5,919 nt of DNA from DASUBN01 sp050261675 (GTDB lineage Bacteria > Pseudomonadota > Gammaproteobacteria > Natronospirales > REEB76). The position numbers were made by a program, and so were the translations under genes. Where the stretch lies: assembly GCA_050261675.1 (NCBI GenBank), contig JBLNDO010000048.1:1-5919 (forward strand), given 5' to 3'. Of this stretch, positions 1 through 5,919 are shown one piece after another. How positions within the stretch are numbered: position 1 is the stretch's first letter; the number at the start of each line of letters is the position of its first letter. The notes beneath the pieces were generated by a model, which did not search any database, was not told the DNA's origin, and was given only the letters and a program-made list of their open reading frames with translations.

Positions 1-1745
1 CGATTGCCGGGGGTATTACCCACGCCGGTATATTGGATGGAGCTGAGCAGGTATTCGCCGGCACCGAACTGCGAGTAGTTGTAGATGATGCTGTTGTTGG
101 CGCCATCGGTCTCAGTGGCGAGACCCCAGGCGAGGGGTAACTGCACGTCAGAAGAGACAAATACGGCAGTGCCGCCATAGGTCAATATATGCCCATTCTT
201 CTCTTTGACAGTGAATGAGGCCGGCGAGGTGGCGCTACCGATGTCGCCGGATTCTTTGACGAGGGCGAAGCTGTCGAGTTCGGTACGGTACTCGGCGCCA
301 TCCGTCCCGTAGCCGCTGCCGCCCTGCCAATAGATCAAATGCTGCCCGTCCAAGCACAGCCGGTCGGTCGAAGTGTAGTTCACGCCCGTGCTATAGCCAT
401 CCATGGCGACAGTCGCCGGACAGCGGTGGATCTGTGAGCCGGCGGAAAGCGACCAGCCCATGCCCACTTCGCCGTTGCCGCCACGGCTCGAATAATTGAG
501 GGAGACGGAAGGCTGCATGCCGTGCCGGCCGGGCGGCACCACGATGGGGATGGTGTAGGTGGCGGTGCCGCCGGAGACGCCTGGTTGACCCTGGAGGGCG
601 CCGACGCCGCTCGCGGCCACGATCTGGGAAGCGTTCTGTACCTGCACGCCCCAGCCGCCTTTCGGAATCGGCGGGTTCTCGCTACCGGGATCCACCGTGA
701 CCTTGGACGTGGGTTGGGTGACGGTGACGCTGATGCCGTGATTGGGTGACGTCAGCTGCTGGGTCTTGAGCGCTGCGGCGGCGGACTTGTTGCCGGTCCA
801 CTTCACCGTGGGCTGGGTGAAAACGCCCTGCGAGTTGCCCTCGAAGAGGTAGTTGCTGCCGCCGGGGACGGTGGACTGCACCACGATGTCCATGATGCCG
901 TCGTGGTTCACGTCCTGGATCAGGATCTTGTGGGTGGCCGGATTCCAGTTGGCGCCGAGGTCCTTGGCGTTCCAGGTTTCGTTCACCTGGGTGAAACGGC
1001 CGTCCGGACCGGCGAGCAGCAGTGCATAGGCGGATTCGGCCGCGGCGGAAGCCGTGCTCTTCACCTGCATGAGCAGGTCTTGGCGGCCGTCGCCGTTGAA
1101 ATCGCCTACATACAGCGTCACGTCCGTGGCATTCCAGCGGCGGTTGAGATAGCCGTCTTCGATCGGCTGGACCACGGCCACGAGGTTGCCGGCGATGTCC
1201 GCGTGCACGATGGCTCCCAGTGCGCCGGGCTGCGCCGGCTGGAGCAGAAGTTCTTTCTGGCGGTCGCCGTCGAAATCTCCCGGCACCATGAGGGTACCGG
1301 CGGCGGACCAGTCGAGCCCCAGGTAACCCGCCGGGACGATCTGGGTCACCTTGAGGAGCTGGCCGGTGGGGTCGGTGATGAGCACGGCGGCGTTGCTACC
1401 GGCCTTGCGGGGTTGGACGAAGACGTCATCCTGGCCGTCGCCGTTCAAATCGGCGGTGGTGAGGGCGCTGCCCTTGGCGGACCAGTCCACGCCGAGATAA
1501 TTGGGGTCCCACTGCTGGGCCATGACGGTGAGCCGGCCCATGCCGTCCCGCAGCATGATGATGCCTTTGCCGCCCGCCGTGAGCGGCTGGAACAGGGCGT
1601 CCAGGCGGCCGTCGCCGTTGAAATCGCCGGGGATGGGCAGGTGGGTAGCGGCACTCAAGTCCACTGCGTTCGCCGAAGCGGCGAGCGCGAAGAACAGGGA
1701 CAGGGAGAAGGCCGGCAGCGACCGGAGGCGACGGAATGCGGACAT
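1..1745 (-). CDS. Exported FG-GAP/VCBS-repeat and SpvB-like (RHS/Tc-toxin-type) protein, N-terminal part, truncated by the window edge
   Basis: Reading from the ATG at 1745 to the left edge gives 581 complete codons with no stop or frameshift. Residues 1-27 look like a Sec signal peptide: an Arg-rich start (FRRLR), a hydrophobic core and a likely cleavage after ASANA. Residues 28 to about 300 carry five Asp-rich FG-GAP/VCBS-type loops (such as GDFNGDGRLD at 40-49), expected to form beta-propeller blades that bind Ca2+. After a linker of about 90 residues rich in Gly, Pro and Gln comes an SpvB/RHS N-terminal signature: YTIPIVVPPGRHGMQPS at 397-413, LNYSSRGGNGEVGMGWSLS at 416-434, IHRC at 439-442 and DRLCLDGQHL at 461-470. 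The family includes TcB-type toxin components, SpvB N-termini and RHS cage proteins. The start is supported by AGGGG five bases upstream. The gene has its own promoter and is separated from secF by a terminator. Substrate, partner and any C-terminal toxin domain cannot be seen. The family call is secure; the function is not known. Confidence 0.88.
   Translation of the reverse strand, partial: MSAFRRLRSLPAFSLSLFFALAASANAVDLSAATHLPIPGDFNGDGRLDALFQPLTAGGKGIIMLRDGMGRLTVMAQQWDPNYLGVDWSAKGSALTTADLNGDGQDDVFVQPRKAGSNAAVLITDPTGQLLKVTQIVPAGYLGLDWSAAGTLMVPGDFDGDRQKELLLQPAQPGALGAIVHADIAGNLVAVVQPIEDGYLNRRWNATDVTLYVGDFNGDGRQDLLMQVKSTASAAAESAYALLLAGPDGRFTQVNETWNAKDLGANWNPATHKILIQDVNHDGIMDIVVQSTVPGGSNYLFEGNSQGVFTQPTVKWTGNKSAAAALKTQQLTSPNHGISVTVTQPTSKVTVDPGSENPPIPKGGWGVQVQNASQIVAASGVGALQGQPGVSGGTATYTIPIVVPPGRHGMQPSVSLNYSSRGGNGEVGMGWSLSAGSQIHRCPATVAMDGYSTGVNYTSTDRLCLDGQHLIYWQGGSGYGTDGAEYRTELDSFALVKESGDIGSATSPASFTVKEKNGHILTYGGTAVFVSSDVQLPLAWGLATETDGANNSIIYNYSQFGAGEYLLSSIQYTGVGNTPGN
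846..1664 (-). repeat. Five FG-GAP/VCBS-like protein repeats, the first four at an exact 58-residue period
   Basis: Within the SpvB-like gene, the first Asp of each loop falls at residues 41, 99, 157, 215 and 278, so the spacings are 58, 58, 58 and 63 residues (174 bases for the exact ones). Each loop follows the pattern D-x-[ND]-x-D: DFNGDG, DLNGDG, DFDGDR, DFNGDG and DVNHDG. A second conserved position is an aromatic strand before each loop: YLGVDWS at 83, YLGLDWS at 141, YLNRRWN at 199 and DLGANWN at 262. The third loop is degenerate, with Arg for the last Gly and Glu for the usual final Asp. FG-GAP repeats are known to form propeller blades with Ca2+ loops; applying that fold here is an inference from the motif. 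Confidence 0.85.
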
Positions 1746-1965
1746 AGTTACCCCTAAATCCAATAGGCTCTCGAACGCCGGCACGAGGGCCGGATTCAAC
1801 CCGTCAGCTACTCAGAGGGGACCAGTCCGCCGCTGTCCTCGGCAGTGGTTTGGATCGTGACAGCGGGGATCTGGAAGTGGATTCGATGATTCCCACTTCC
1901 CTGTGATTCGGCTTATCCGGTTGTTAATTAATTCCCAAAAAATGTCGTTCTTCGCAGGTTCGTGG
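1746..1965 (-). promoter_or_regulatory. Long structured 5' leader of the SpvB-like gene
   Basis: If the promoter at 1972-2000 is used, the transcript has about 220 untranslated bases. Read on the minus strand, the leader starts AT-rich (it includes TTAATTAA at 1924-1931). It then carries two perfect 8-bp inverted repeats side by side. GGAAGTGG pairs with CCACTTCC across a 12-base loop (1873-1900), and CCGCTGTC pairs with GACAGCGG across a 21-base loop (1830-1866). A smaller 5-bp stem, CCGGC/GCCGG, lies at 1778-1793, close to the start codon. No run of U follows any of these stems, so they are not terminators. I do not recognise a known riboswitch class. A regulatory role is inferred only from the length and the pairing. 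Confidence 0.45.
1751..1755 (-). promoter_or_regulatory. Ribosome binding site of the SpvB-like gene
   Basis: On the minus strand the sequence AGGGG lies five bases before the ATG at 1745. It fixes this start, and the signal peptide beginning at the same ATG agrees with it. Confidence 0.75.
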
Positions 1966-1971
1966 CGGCAG

Positions 1972-2000
1972 ATTACATAGGCAAGCGAGAAGGCTGTCAA
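1972..2000 (-). promoter_or_regulatory. Sigma-70-type promoter for the SpvB-like gene
   Basis: On the minus strand a perfect -35 box TTGACA (1995-2000) is followed after a 17-base spacer by TGTAAT (1972-1977), which matches the -10 consensus at five of six positions. Spacing is optimal and the site points at the SpvB-like gene. The expected start of transcription is near 1965. It lies downstream of the secF terminator, so the gene should be transcribed separately from the sec genes. Confidence 0.7.
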
Positions 2001-2213
2001 ACAATTTTTCACGTTGCTCCCGATATGTCGTGTGGAGCCCGAGCAAGGATTAAACTTGGTCTAAACCGTGAAGGGTCCAATCTTATGAAAACAGCGGGAT
2101 AGCGACCTCTTCTGAGTTTCTCCGGCACATCTGCAGACCGGTCAAATTTTGCTCAGTGTCCGCTCCGGGCGAGCCTGATCCCAATCCATCGCAAATCCCC
2201 GCATTGATCGCAT
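2001..2213 (-). other. Intergenic stretch with no recognised feature
   Basis: This is the rest of the gap between the promoter and the secF terminator. It is less GC-rich than the flanking genes. I found no ORF with a plausible start and ribosome site, no tRNA-like fold and no second good promoter. Upstream control elements for the promoter at 1972-2000 could lie here, but no clear operator palindrome is visible next to the -35 box. Confidence 0.5.
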
Positions 2214-2239
2214 AAAAAAAGGGCGCCTCCGGCGCCCTT
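2214..2239 (-). terminator. Rho-independent terminator after secF
   Basis: On the minus strand the sequence reads GGGCGCC, loop GGA, GGCGCCC, then seven T. The stem is seven G-C pairs, and two A-T pairs at the base can extend it to nine. It begins 27 bases after the secF stop codon. The opposite strand has only a weak, interrupted T stretch after the stem, so the terminator acts mainly on the sec transcript. It marks the end of the tgt-yajC-secD-secF unit. Confidence 0.93.
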
Positions 2240-2266
2240 CTATTTTCTAATACCTTGCACTCAATC

Positions 2267-3202
2267 TCAGGGCATGTCGTCCACAGGCTGGCCTTCCTTG
2301 CGGGTCGGCATCAGATCCGACTTGCTCACGCCGAGCATCAGGGCCGTGGCGCTGGCGATGTAGATGGAGGAATAGGTGCCCACAATGATGCCCACGAAGA
2401 GCGCCAGGGAGAAGCCGTGCAGGATGGGGCCGCCGAGAGCGAGCAGCGCAATCACCACGAGCAGCGTGACGCCGGAGGTCATGATGGTGCGAGACAGGGT
2501 TTCGTTGATGGCGGCGTCCATGATCTCGATGGGCGTGCCCTTGCGCATCTTGCGGAAGTCTTCGCGGATGCGGTCGAACACCACCACCGTGTCGTTCACG
2601 GAGTAGCCCATCACCGCCAGCACCGCGGCCAGCACGTTGAGGTCGAACTCGACGTGCAGGATGGAGAAGAAGCCTACGACGAACACCACGTCGTGCAGGG
2701 TCGCGGCCACGGCGCCCACGGCGAGCCGCCATTCGAAACGCATCACGATGTAGAGCAGGATGCCGACGAGGGTGATGGCGAAGGCCAGGGCACCCTTGGT
2801 GGCGAGGTCCTTGCCCACCTCGGGACCCACGAAGTTCACCTGCTCCAGCTTGACGCCGGGTTCGGTCTTCTGCAGCGCCGCCAGCACCTTGGCGCCTGCG
2901 TCCTTGTCGGTCTGGTCCTGCTCGGCACGCAGGCGGATCAGCACTTCTTGGGGAGTGCCGAAGTTCTGCGCCACCGCTTCGGCGTAACCGCCTGCCGCGA
3001 GCGCGCTGCGCACCTGGCCGAGATCGGCGGCCTTCGGGTAGGCCACCTGCACGGTGACGCCGCCGGTGAAATCCACGCCGAAGTTGAGGCCGCGGGTGGC
3101 GAGGGAGCCGACTGCCACCACCAGCACCACCACGGACATGGTCATGGCCAGCTTGCGGACGCCGAGGAAGTGGATGTGCGGGACCTTATGAAAAAATTCC
3201 AT
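2267..3202 (-). CDS. secF: Protein translocase subunit SecF
   Basis: This 311-residue inner-membrane protein pairs with SecD in the SecDF complex, an RND-family helper of SecYEG. The complex uses the proton gradient to pull exported proteins through in the periplasmic phase. TM1 is at about 18-36. A periplasmic P domain begins with the family motif FGVDFTGGV (41-49), and five more membrane segments lie between about 136 and 290. The signature GYSVNDTVVVFDRIRE is at 199-214. D204 and R238 align with E. coli D213 and R247, which are implicated in proton movement; the 34-residue spacing between them is the same. E. coli SecF is 323 residues long, so this is full length. The start is supported by GGAG nine bases upstream. 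It lies 23 bases after secD and is the last gene of the unit, followed by a strong terminator. Nothing unusual was seen. Confidence 0.97.
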   Translation of the reverse strand: MEFFHKVPHIHFLGVRKLAMTMSVVVLVVAVGSLATRGLNFGVDFTGGVTVQVAYPKAADLGQVRSALAAGGYAEAVAQNFGTPQEVLIRLRAEQDQTDKDAGAKVLAALQKTEPGVKLEQVNFVGPEVGKDLATKGALAFAITLVGILLYIVMRFEWRLAVGAVAATLHDVVFVVGFFSILHVEFDLNVLAAVLAVMGYSVNDTVVVFDRIREDFRKMRKGTPIEIMDAAINETLSRTIMTSGVTLLVVIALLALGGPILHGFSLALFVGIIVGTYSSIYIASATALMLGVSKSDLMPTRKEGQPVDDMP

Positions 3203-3211
3203 GACCGATTA

Positions 3212-3215
3212 CTCC
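3212..3215 (-). promoter_or_regulatory. Ribosome binding site of secF
   Basis: GGAG on the minus strand sits in the short secD-secF gap, nine bases before the secF ATG. It is the clearest Shine-Dalgarno site of the sec genes here and confirms the chosen start. Confidence 0.7.
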
Positions 3216-3225
3216 AAAATCTTTG

Positions 3226-5076
3226 TCAAACCGGCAGTTTCTCGAGCCGGCGGCCGCCGTACACGGCGTTCACGATGGAACGGGTGCCCATGATGGCGGT
3301 GAACAACGAAGTCAGGATGCCGAGCGTCAGGGTCACCGCGAAGCCCTTCACCGGGCCGGTGCCGAACATGAACAGCATGAAGGCGGCGATGAGCACCGTG
3401 ACGTGTGCGTCGATGATGGTGGCGAAGGCGCGCTCGTAGCCGGCGTGGATGGCCGCCTGCGGCGTGTTGCCGTTGCGCACCTCCTCGCGCACACGCTCGT
3501 TGATGAGCACGTTGGCGTCCACGCCCATGCCGAGGGTCAGCACGATGCCGGCGATGCCGGGCAGGGTCAGCGTGGCCTGGATGAGGGAGAGCAGCGCCAC
3601 GGTCAGCACCAGGTTCATGAACACCGCGAGGTCGGCGATCACGCCGAAGATCTTGTAGTACAGGCCCATGAACACCACCACCAGCACGAAGCCGAGCGCG
3701 GCGGCGTAGAAGCCCTGTTTGATGTTCTCGGCGCCGAGGCTCGGGCCCACGGTGCGCTCCTCGATGAAATCCATGGGTGCGGCCAAGGAGCCCGCGCGCA
3801 GCATGATGGCCAGGTCCTTGGCTTCGTCACCGCCCAGCCCGGTGATGTGGAAGCGGCCGCTGAAGATGCCCTGGATGGTGGCCACGTTGATGACCGAATA
3901 GACCTTGTTGTGGTTGATGACCGTCTGGCCGTCCACCACCTTGGTGTCGCTCTTGGTCTCGATGAACAACACCGCCATGGGCTTGCCCAGGTTCTGGCGC
4001 GTGGTCTCGCCCATCTTGGCGGCGGCGGCGGAATCCAGCGTCACCGTCACGTCCGGGCTGCCGCTCTCGGTGTCGGTGCCGGACTGCGCGTTGGTCAGCT
4101 GGTCGCCGCTCGCGATCACGTCGCGCTTGAGCAGCACCGGCTGGCCGTTGTCCTTGCGGGTGAACAGCTGGTCATCCAGCGGGACGTGGTTGGTCTGCTG
4201 CGCCTCGATGGCATCCGCGGCGTAATCCACCAGCCGGAACTCGAGGGTGGCGGTGCCGCCCAGGATGTCCTTGGCGTGGGCCGCGTCCTGCACGCCCGGC
4301 AGCTCCACCACGATGCTGCTCGGACCCTGCTGCTGCACGATGGGCTCGGCCACGCCGAGCTCGTTCACGCGGTTGCGCAGCGTGGTGATGTTCTGCTCCA
4401 CCGCCTGCTGGCGCAGCTCCTGGAGGTTCTGGGGCTGCATGCTCACCAGCAGCGAGTTCGGCGCGCCGCCAGCATCCACCTTCATGTCGGGATACTGGTT
4501 GGCGAGCAGCGTCTTCGCCTTGGTCACGTCGTCCGGCGTCGCCAGCTGCAGGCTGATGGTGTCCCCGCTCATGGCCACGTCCTCGTAGCGGATCAGCTTC
4601 TCGCGCATGGCGCTGCGCAGGTCGTTGGAGATGCGCGTCAGCTTACCTTGCGCCGCGGCGTTCAGGTCCACCTGCAACTGGAAGTGCACGCCGCCCTGCA
4701 GGTCCAGGCCCTTGGCCATGGGCTTCATGCCGAGGCTCTGCATCCAGCCGGGGGTGCGCGGCGCGAGGTTCATGGCGGCGGTGAAGCCCGGGCCCATGGC
4801 CTGCTGGATGGCGTCCAGGCCGTGCAGCTGCGCGTCGGTGTCGGCGAAGCGCACCAGCACGCGGTTGTCGTCGAGGCCCGCGGACTTGTAGTCCAGCTTG
4901 GCGTCCTTGAGGGCCGCCTCCACCTGCTGCTCCATCGCGTCCGTGGCGGGGCCCGCCTTGGAGGAGACCTGCACGGCCGGGTCCTCGCCGTAGAGGTTCG
5001 GCAGCGCGAAGAAGAGGCCGAGGGCGGTGACCAGGATCACCATCGCATTCTTCCACCATGAATAACGGTTCATCAT
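3226..5076 (-). CDS. secD: Protein translocase subunit SecD
   Basis: This 616-residue inner-membrane partner of SecF is close to the 615 residues of E. coli SecD. The N-terminus MMNRYSWWKN aligns with MLNRYPLWKY of E. coli, which favours the first of two adjacent ATG codons (5076 rather than 5073). TM1 is at about 11-29 and ends in the conserved ALPNLYGEDPAVQ. The large periplasmic region (about 31-450) holds the family motif KGLDLQGGVHF at 122-132 and IQGIFSGRFHITGLG at 401-415. Five membrane helices follow from about 455 to 602. GMGVDANVLINERVREE at 516-532 contains D520, equivalent to E. coli D519, the residue central to proton-driven function. The gene lies 15 bases after yajC and 23 before secF, so co-transcription is likely. 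Its ribosome site is weak (AGG about ten bases upstream), which may suggest translational coupling to yajC. No defect is visible. Confidence 0.97.
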   Translation of the reverse strand: MMNRYSWWKNAMVILVTALGLFFALPNLYGEDPAVQVSSKAGPATDAMEQQVEAALKDAKLDYKSAGLDDNRVLVRFADTDAQLHGLDAIQQAMGPGFTAAMNLAPRTPGWMQSLGMKPMAKGLDLQGGVHFQLQVDLNAAAQGKLTRISNDLRSAMREKLIRYEDVAMSGDTISLQLATPDDVTKAKTLLANQYPDMKVDAGGAPNSLLVSMQPQNLQELRQQAVEQNITTLRNRVNELGVAEPIVQQQGPSSIVVELPGVQDAAHAKDILGGTATLEFRLVDYAADAIEAQQTNHVPLDDQLFTRKDNGQPVLLKRDVIASGDQLTNAQSGTDTESGSPDVTVTLDSAAAAKMGETTRQNLGKPMAVLFIETKSDTKVVDGQTVINHNKVYSVINVATIQGIFSGRFHITGLGGDEAKDLAIMLRAGSLAAPMDFIEERTVGPSLGAENIKQGFYAAALGFVLVVVFMGLYYKIFGVIADLAVFMNLVLTVALLSLIQATLTLPGIAGIVLTLGMGVDANVLINERVREEVRNGNTPQAAIHAGYERAFATIIDAHVTVLIAAFMLFMFGTGPVKGFAVTLTLGILTSLFTAIMGTRSIVNAVYGGRRLEKLPV

Positions 5077-5091
5077 GAAGGCGCTACCTGA

Positions 5092-5424
5092 TCAGAGATG
5101 TTTGAGCGTGCCCTTGGGGAGCACCTGGGTGATGGCGTTCTTCTGCAGCTTGACCTCGACGCCCTTGGCGATCTCGAGCGTCACGGCGCCCTCGCCCACG
5201 TCCTTGACCCGGCCGTGGACGCCGCCGGTGGTCACCACTTCGTCGCCCTTGCCGAGATTCGCGAGCAGCGCGTTGTGCTCCTTCTGGCGCTTCTGCTGGG
5301 GGCGGACGAGGATGAACCAGAACGCCGCGATGAGAAACAACAGGGGAAGGACGAAACCGGTGAAGATGTCCCCTTGGGAGGCGCCCCCGGCCGCGGCCTG
5401 GGCGTCGGAAATGAAGAAACTCAT
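5092..5424 (-). CDS. yajC: Sec translocon accessory subunit YajC
   Basis: This 110-residue single-pass inner-membrane protein joins SecD and SecF in the SecDF-YajC complex. E. coli YajC is also 110 residues. A short Ala- and Gly-rich N-terminus (MSFFISDAQAAAGG) is followed by a membrane helix at about 20-40, ending in the family motif LVRPQQKRQKEH (39-50). A small cytoplasmic beta domain then begins with LGKGDEVVTTGGVHGRV (57-73). I chose the ATG at 5424. An in-frame TTG at 5448 would add eight residues, but it gives a length and N-terminus unlike the family. The ribosome site before the ATG is weak (AAGAG). The gene follows tgt after 97 bases and precedes secD by 15, the classical gammaproteobacterial order. 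Confidence 0.95.
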   Translation of the reverse strand: MSFFISDAQAAAGGASQGDIFTGFVLPLLFLIAAFWFILVRPQQKRQKEHNALLANLGKGDEVVTTGGVHGRVKDVGEGAVTLEIAKGVEVKLQKNAITQVLPKGTLKHL

Positions 5425-5454
5425 GGTTTTGGCTGCTCTTGCGGTCAAACGAAA

Positions 5455-5472
5455 CCGGGCTTCGGGGCCCGG
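5455..5472 (-). other. GC-rich hairpin between tgt and yajC, possible weak terminator or processing site
   Basis: The minus strand reads CCGGGC, loop CCCGAA, GCCCGG, a perfect 6-bp stem with a 6-base loop, followed by TTTCGTTT. The T tract is interrupted, so strong termination is unlikely. Partial attenuation between tgt and the sec genes, or an RNA stability element at the 3' end of the tgt segment, is possible. The stem is seen directly; the role is inferred. Confidence 0.4.
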
Positions 5473-5521
5473 CGAAAGGCGGATTCTACAACGTCCGGGG
5501 GGCGGAAGGGACTCTCGAGGG

Positions 5522-5919
5522 CTAGGCGGCGGGCTCGGCCGCCACCGGGCGGCGGCCCAGAAACTCCCGGGCCCAGGCCCCGAAGCGCCCCGCCTCGATG
5601 GCCGCGCGCATGCGACCCATCAGGCTGAGGTAGTAATGCAGGTTGTGCAGGGTCGCGAGCCGGGGCCCCAGCATCTCGCCACATTTATCGAGGTGGCGGA
5701 GGTAGGCCCGGCTGTAGTTCCGGCAGGTGTAGCAGTCGCATTCCGGGTCCAGGGGGCGGATGTCGTCCTGGTAGGCGCTGTTACGTATGCGGATCACCCC
5801 TTCGCTGGTGAACAGGTGGCCGTTGCGGGCGTTGCGGGTGGGCAGCACGCAATCGAACATGTCCATGCCGCGGGCCACCGCCTGCACCAGGTCCTCGGGC
5901 GTGCCCACGCCCATCACGT
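5522..5919 (-). CDS. tgt: Queuine/preQ1 tRNA-guanine transglycosylase, C-terminal part
   Basis: The last 131 residues of Tgt lie in the window; the start is beyond the right edge. The enzyme swaps guanine 34 in the anticodon of Asp, Asn, His and Tyr tRNAs for preQ1, a step in queuosine synthesis in the cytoplasm. Counting from the first full codon (a Val, not a start), VMGVGTPEDLV opens the fragment and MFDCVLPTRNARNG (20-33) holds the nucleophilic Asp at D22. The zinc site is complete, with C60, C62 and C65 in CDCYTC and H91 in TLHNLHYY. The fragment ends in a short Ala/Pro-rich tail (GRRPVAAEPAA) that is not conserved. From family size (about 375 residues), roughly two thirds of the gene is missing. 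In gammaproteobacteria, tgt usually sits between queA and yajC, which fits the order here. Confidence 0.96.
   Translation of the reverse strand, partial: VMGVGTPEDLVQAVARGMDMFDCVLPTRNARNGHLFTSEGVIRIRNSAYQDDIRPLDPECDCYTCRNYSRAYLRHLDKCGEMLGPRLATLHNLHYYLSLMGRMRAAIEAGRFGAWAREFLGRRPVAAEPAA

Noticed and set aside
522..749. Plus-strand frame of 75 codons inside the SpvB-like gene
   Set aside because: It is antisense to the conserved SpvB signature, Gly/Ala/Asp-rich and without family likeness.
903..1757. Open frame of 284 codons on the plus strand over the FG-GAP region
   Set aside because: It is in register with the real minus-strand gene, which has a signal peptide, repeats and ribosome site. 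The plus-strand product shows repeated VAVEI-type segments only because it mirrors the Asp-loop repeats on the other strand.
1812..2012. Minus-strand frame of 66 codons in the leader of the SpvB-like gene
   Set aside because: It would start with GTG upstream of the promoter boxes and runs through them and both hairpins. It has no ribosome site and its product has no recognisable features.
2255..3439. Open frame of 394 codons on the plus strand over secF and the end of secD
   Set aside because: It is in codon register with secF and has the same low-complexity His- and Gly-rich composition. It is an antisense shadow.
3223..5061. Open frame of 612 codons on the plus strand, antisense to nearly all of secD
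   Set aside because: It is exactly in codon register with secD, so it needs only the absence of TTA, CTA and TCA codons in secD, which are rare in GC-rich genomes. Its product is rich in His, Gly, Val and Glu with no family likeness, while secD itself is fully conserved.
5425..5448. Upstream TTG start for yajC adding eight residues
   Set aside because: The ATG at 5424 gives the usual 110 residues and a family-like N-terminus. TTG is a weak start and no better ribosome site precedes it.
5483..5488. TAGAAT on the minus strand as a -10 box for yajC
   Set aside because: At the proper distance upstream there is only a C-rich sequence and nothing like TTGACA, and no TGn extension is present.

Overview
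The window looks like a piece of a GC-rich gammaproteobacterial chromosome. The evidence is the gene order tgt-yajC-secD-secF, read right to left on the minus strand, with protein sequences that align closely with the E. coli family members as I remember them. A Xanthomonadales/Lysobacterales-type host is plausible because large exported SpvB/RHS proteins are common there. That is an inference, and no marker here fixes the genus. All supported genes lie on the minus strand.

Layout from right to left. The 3' part of tgt (queuosine tRNA-guanine transglycosylase) enters from the right edge and ends at 5522. A 97-base gap with a GC-rich hairpin (5455-5472) separates it from yajC (5092-5424). Then secD (3226-5076) and secF (2267-3202) follow with gaps of 15 and 23 bases. 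A strong Rho-independent terminator (2214-2239) closes this unit. YajC, SecD and SecF form the accessory membrane complex of the SecYEG translocon, which uses the proton-motive force to help complete protein export. The key SecD and SecF transmembrane charges are all present.

Beyond the terminator lies about 470 bases without a gene. It holds a near-consensus sigma-70 promoter (1972-2000, minus strand) and a predicted leader of about 220 bases containing two perfect 8-bp inverted repeats. This leads into the accessory gene of the window, a large exported protein whose first 581 codons run from 1745 to the left edge, where it is cut off. It has a signal peptide, five FG-GAP/VCBS-like Asp-rich repeats (the first four spaced exactly 58 residues apart) and then the start of an SpvB/RHS-type domain. 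The complete gene is probably much longer and may be an RHS-family or Tc-toxin-like surface or secreted protein. Its C-terminal half, which would decide its activity, lies outside the window.

The sec genes are ordinary housekeeping genes. The points of interest are the repeat-SpvB architecture and the structured leader in front of it. No RNA gene, mobile element, CRISPR array or attachment site was seen.
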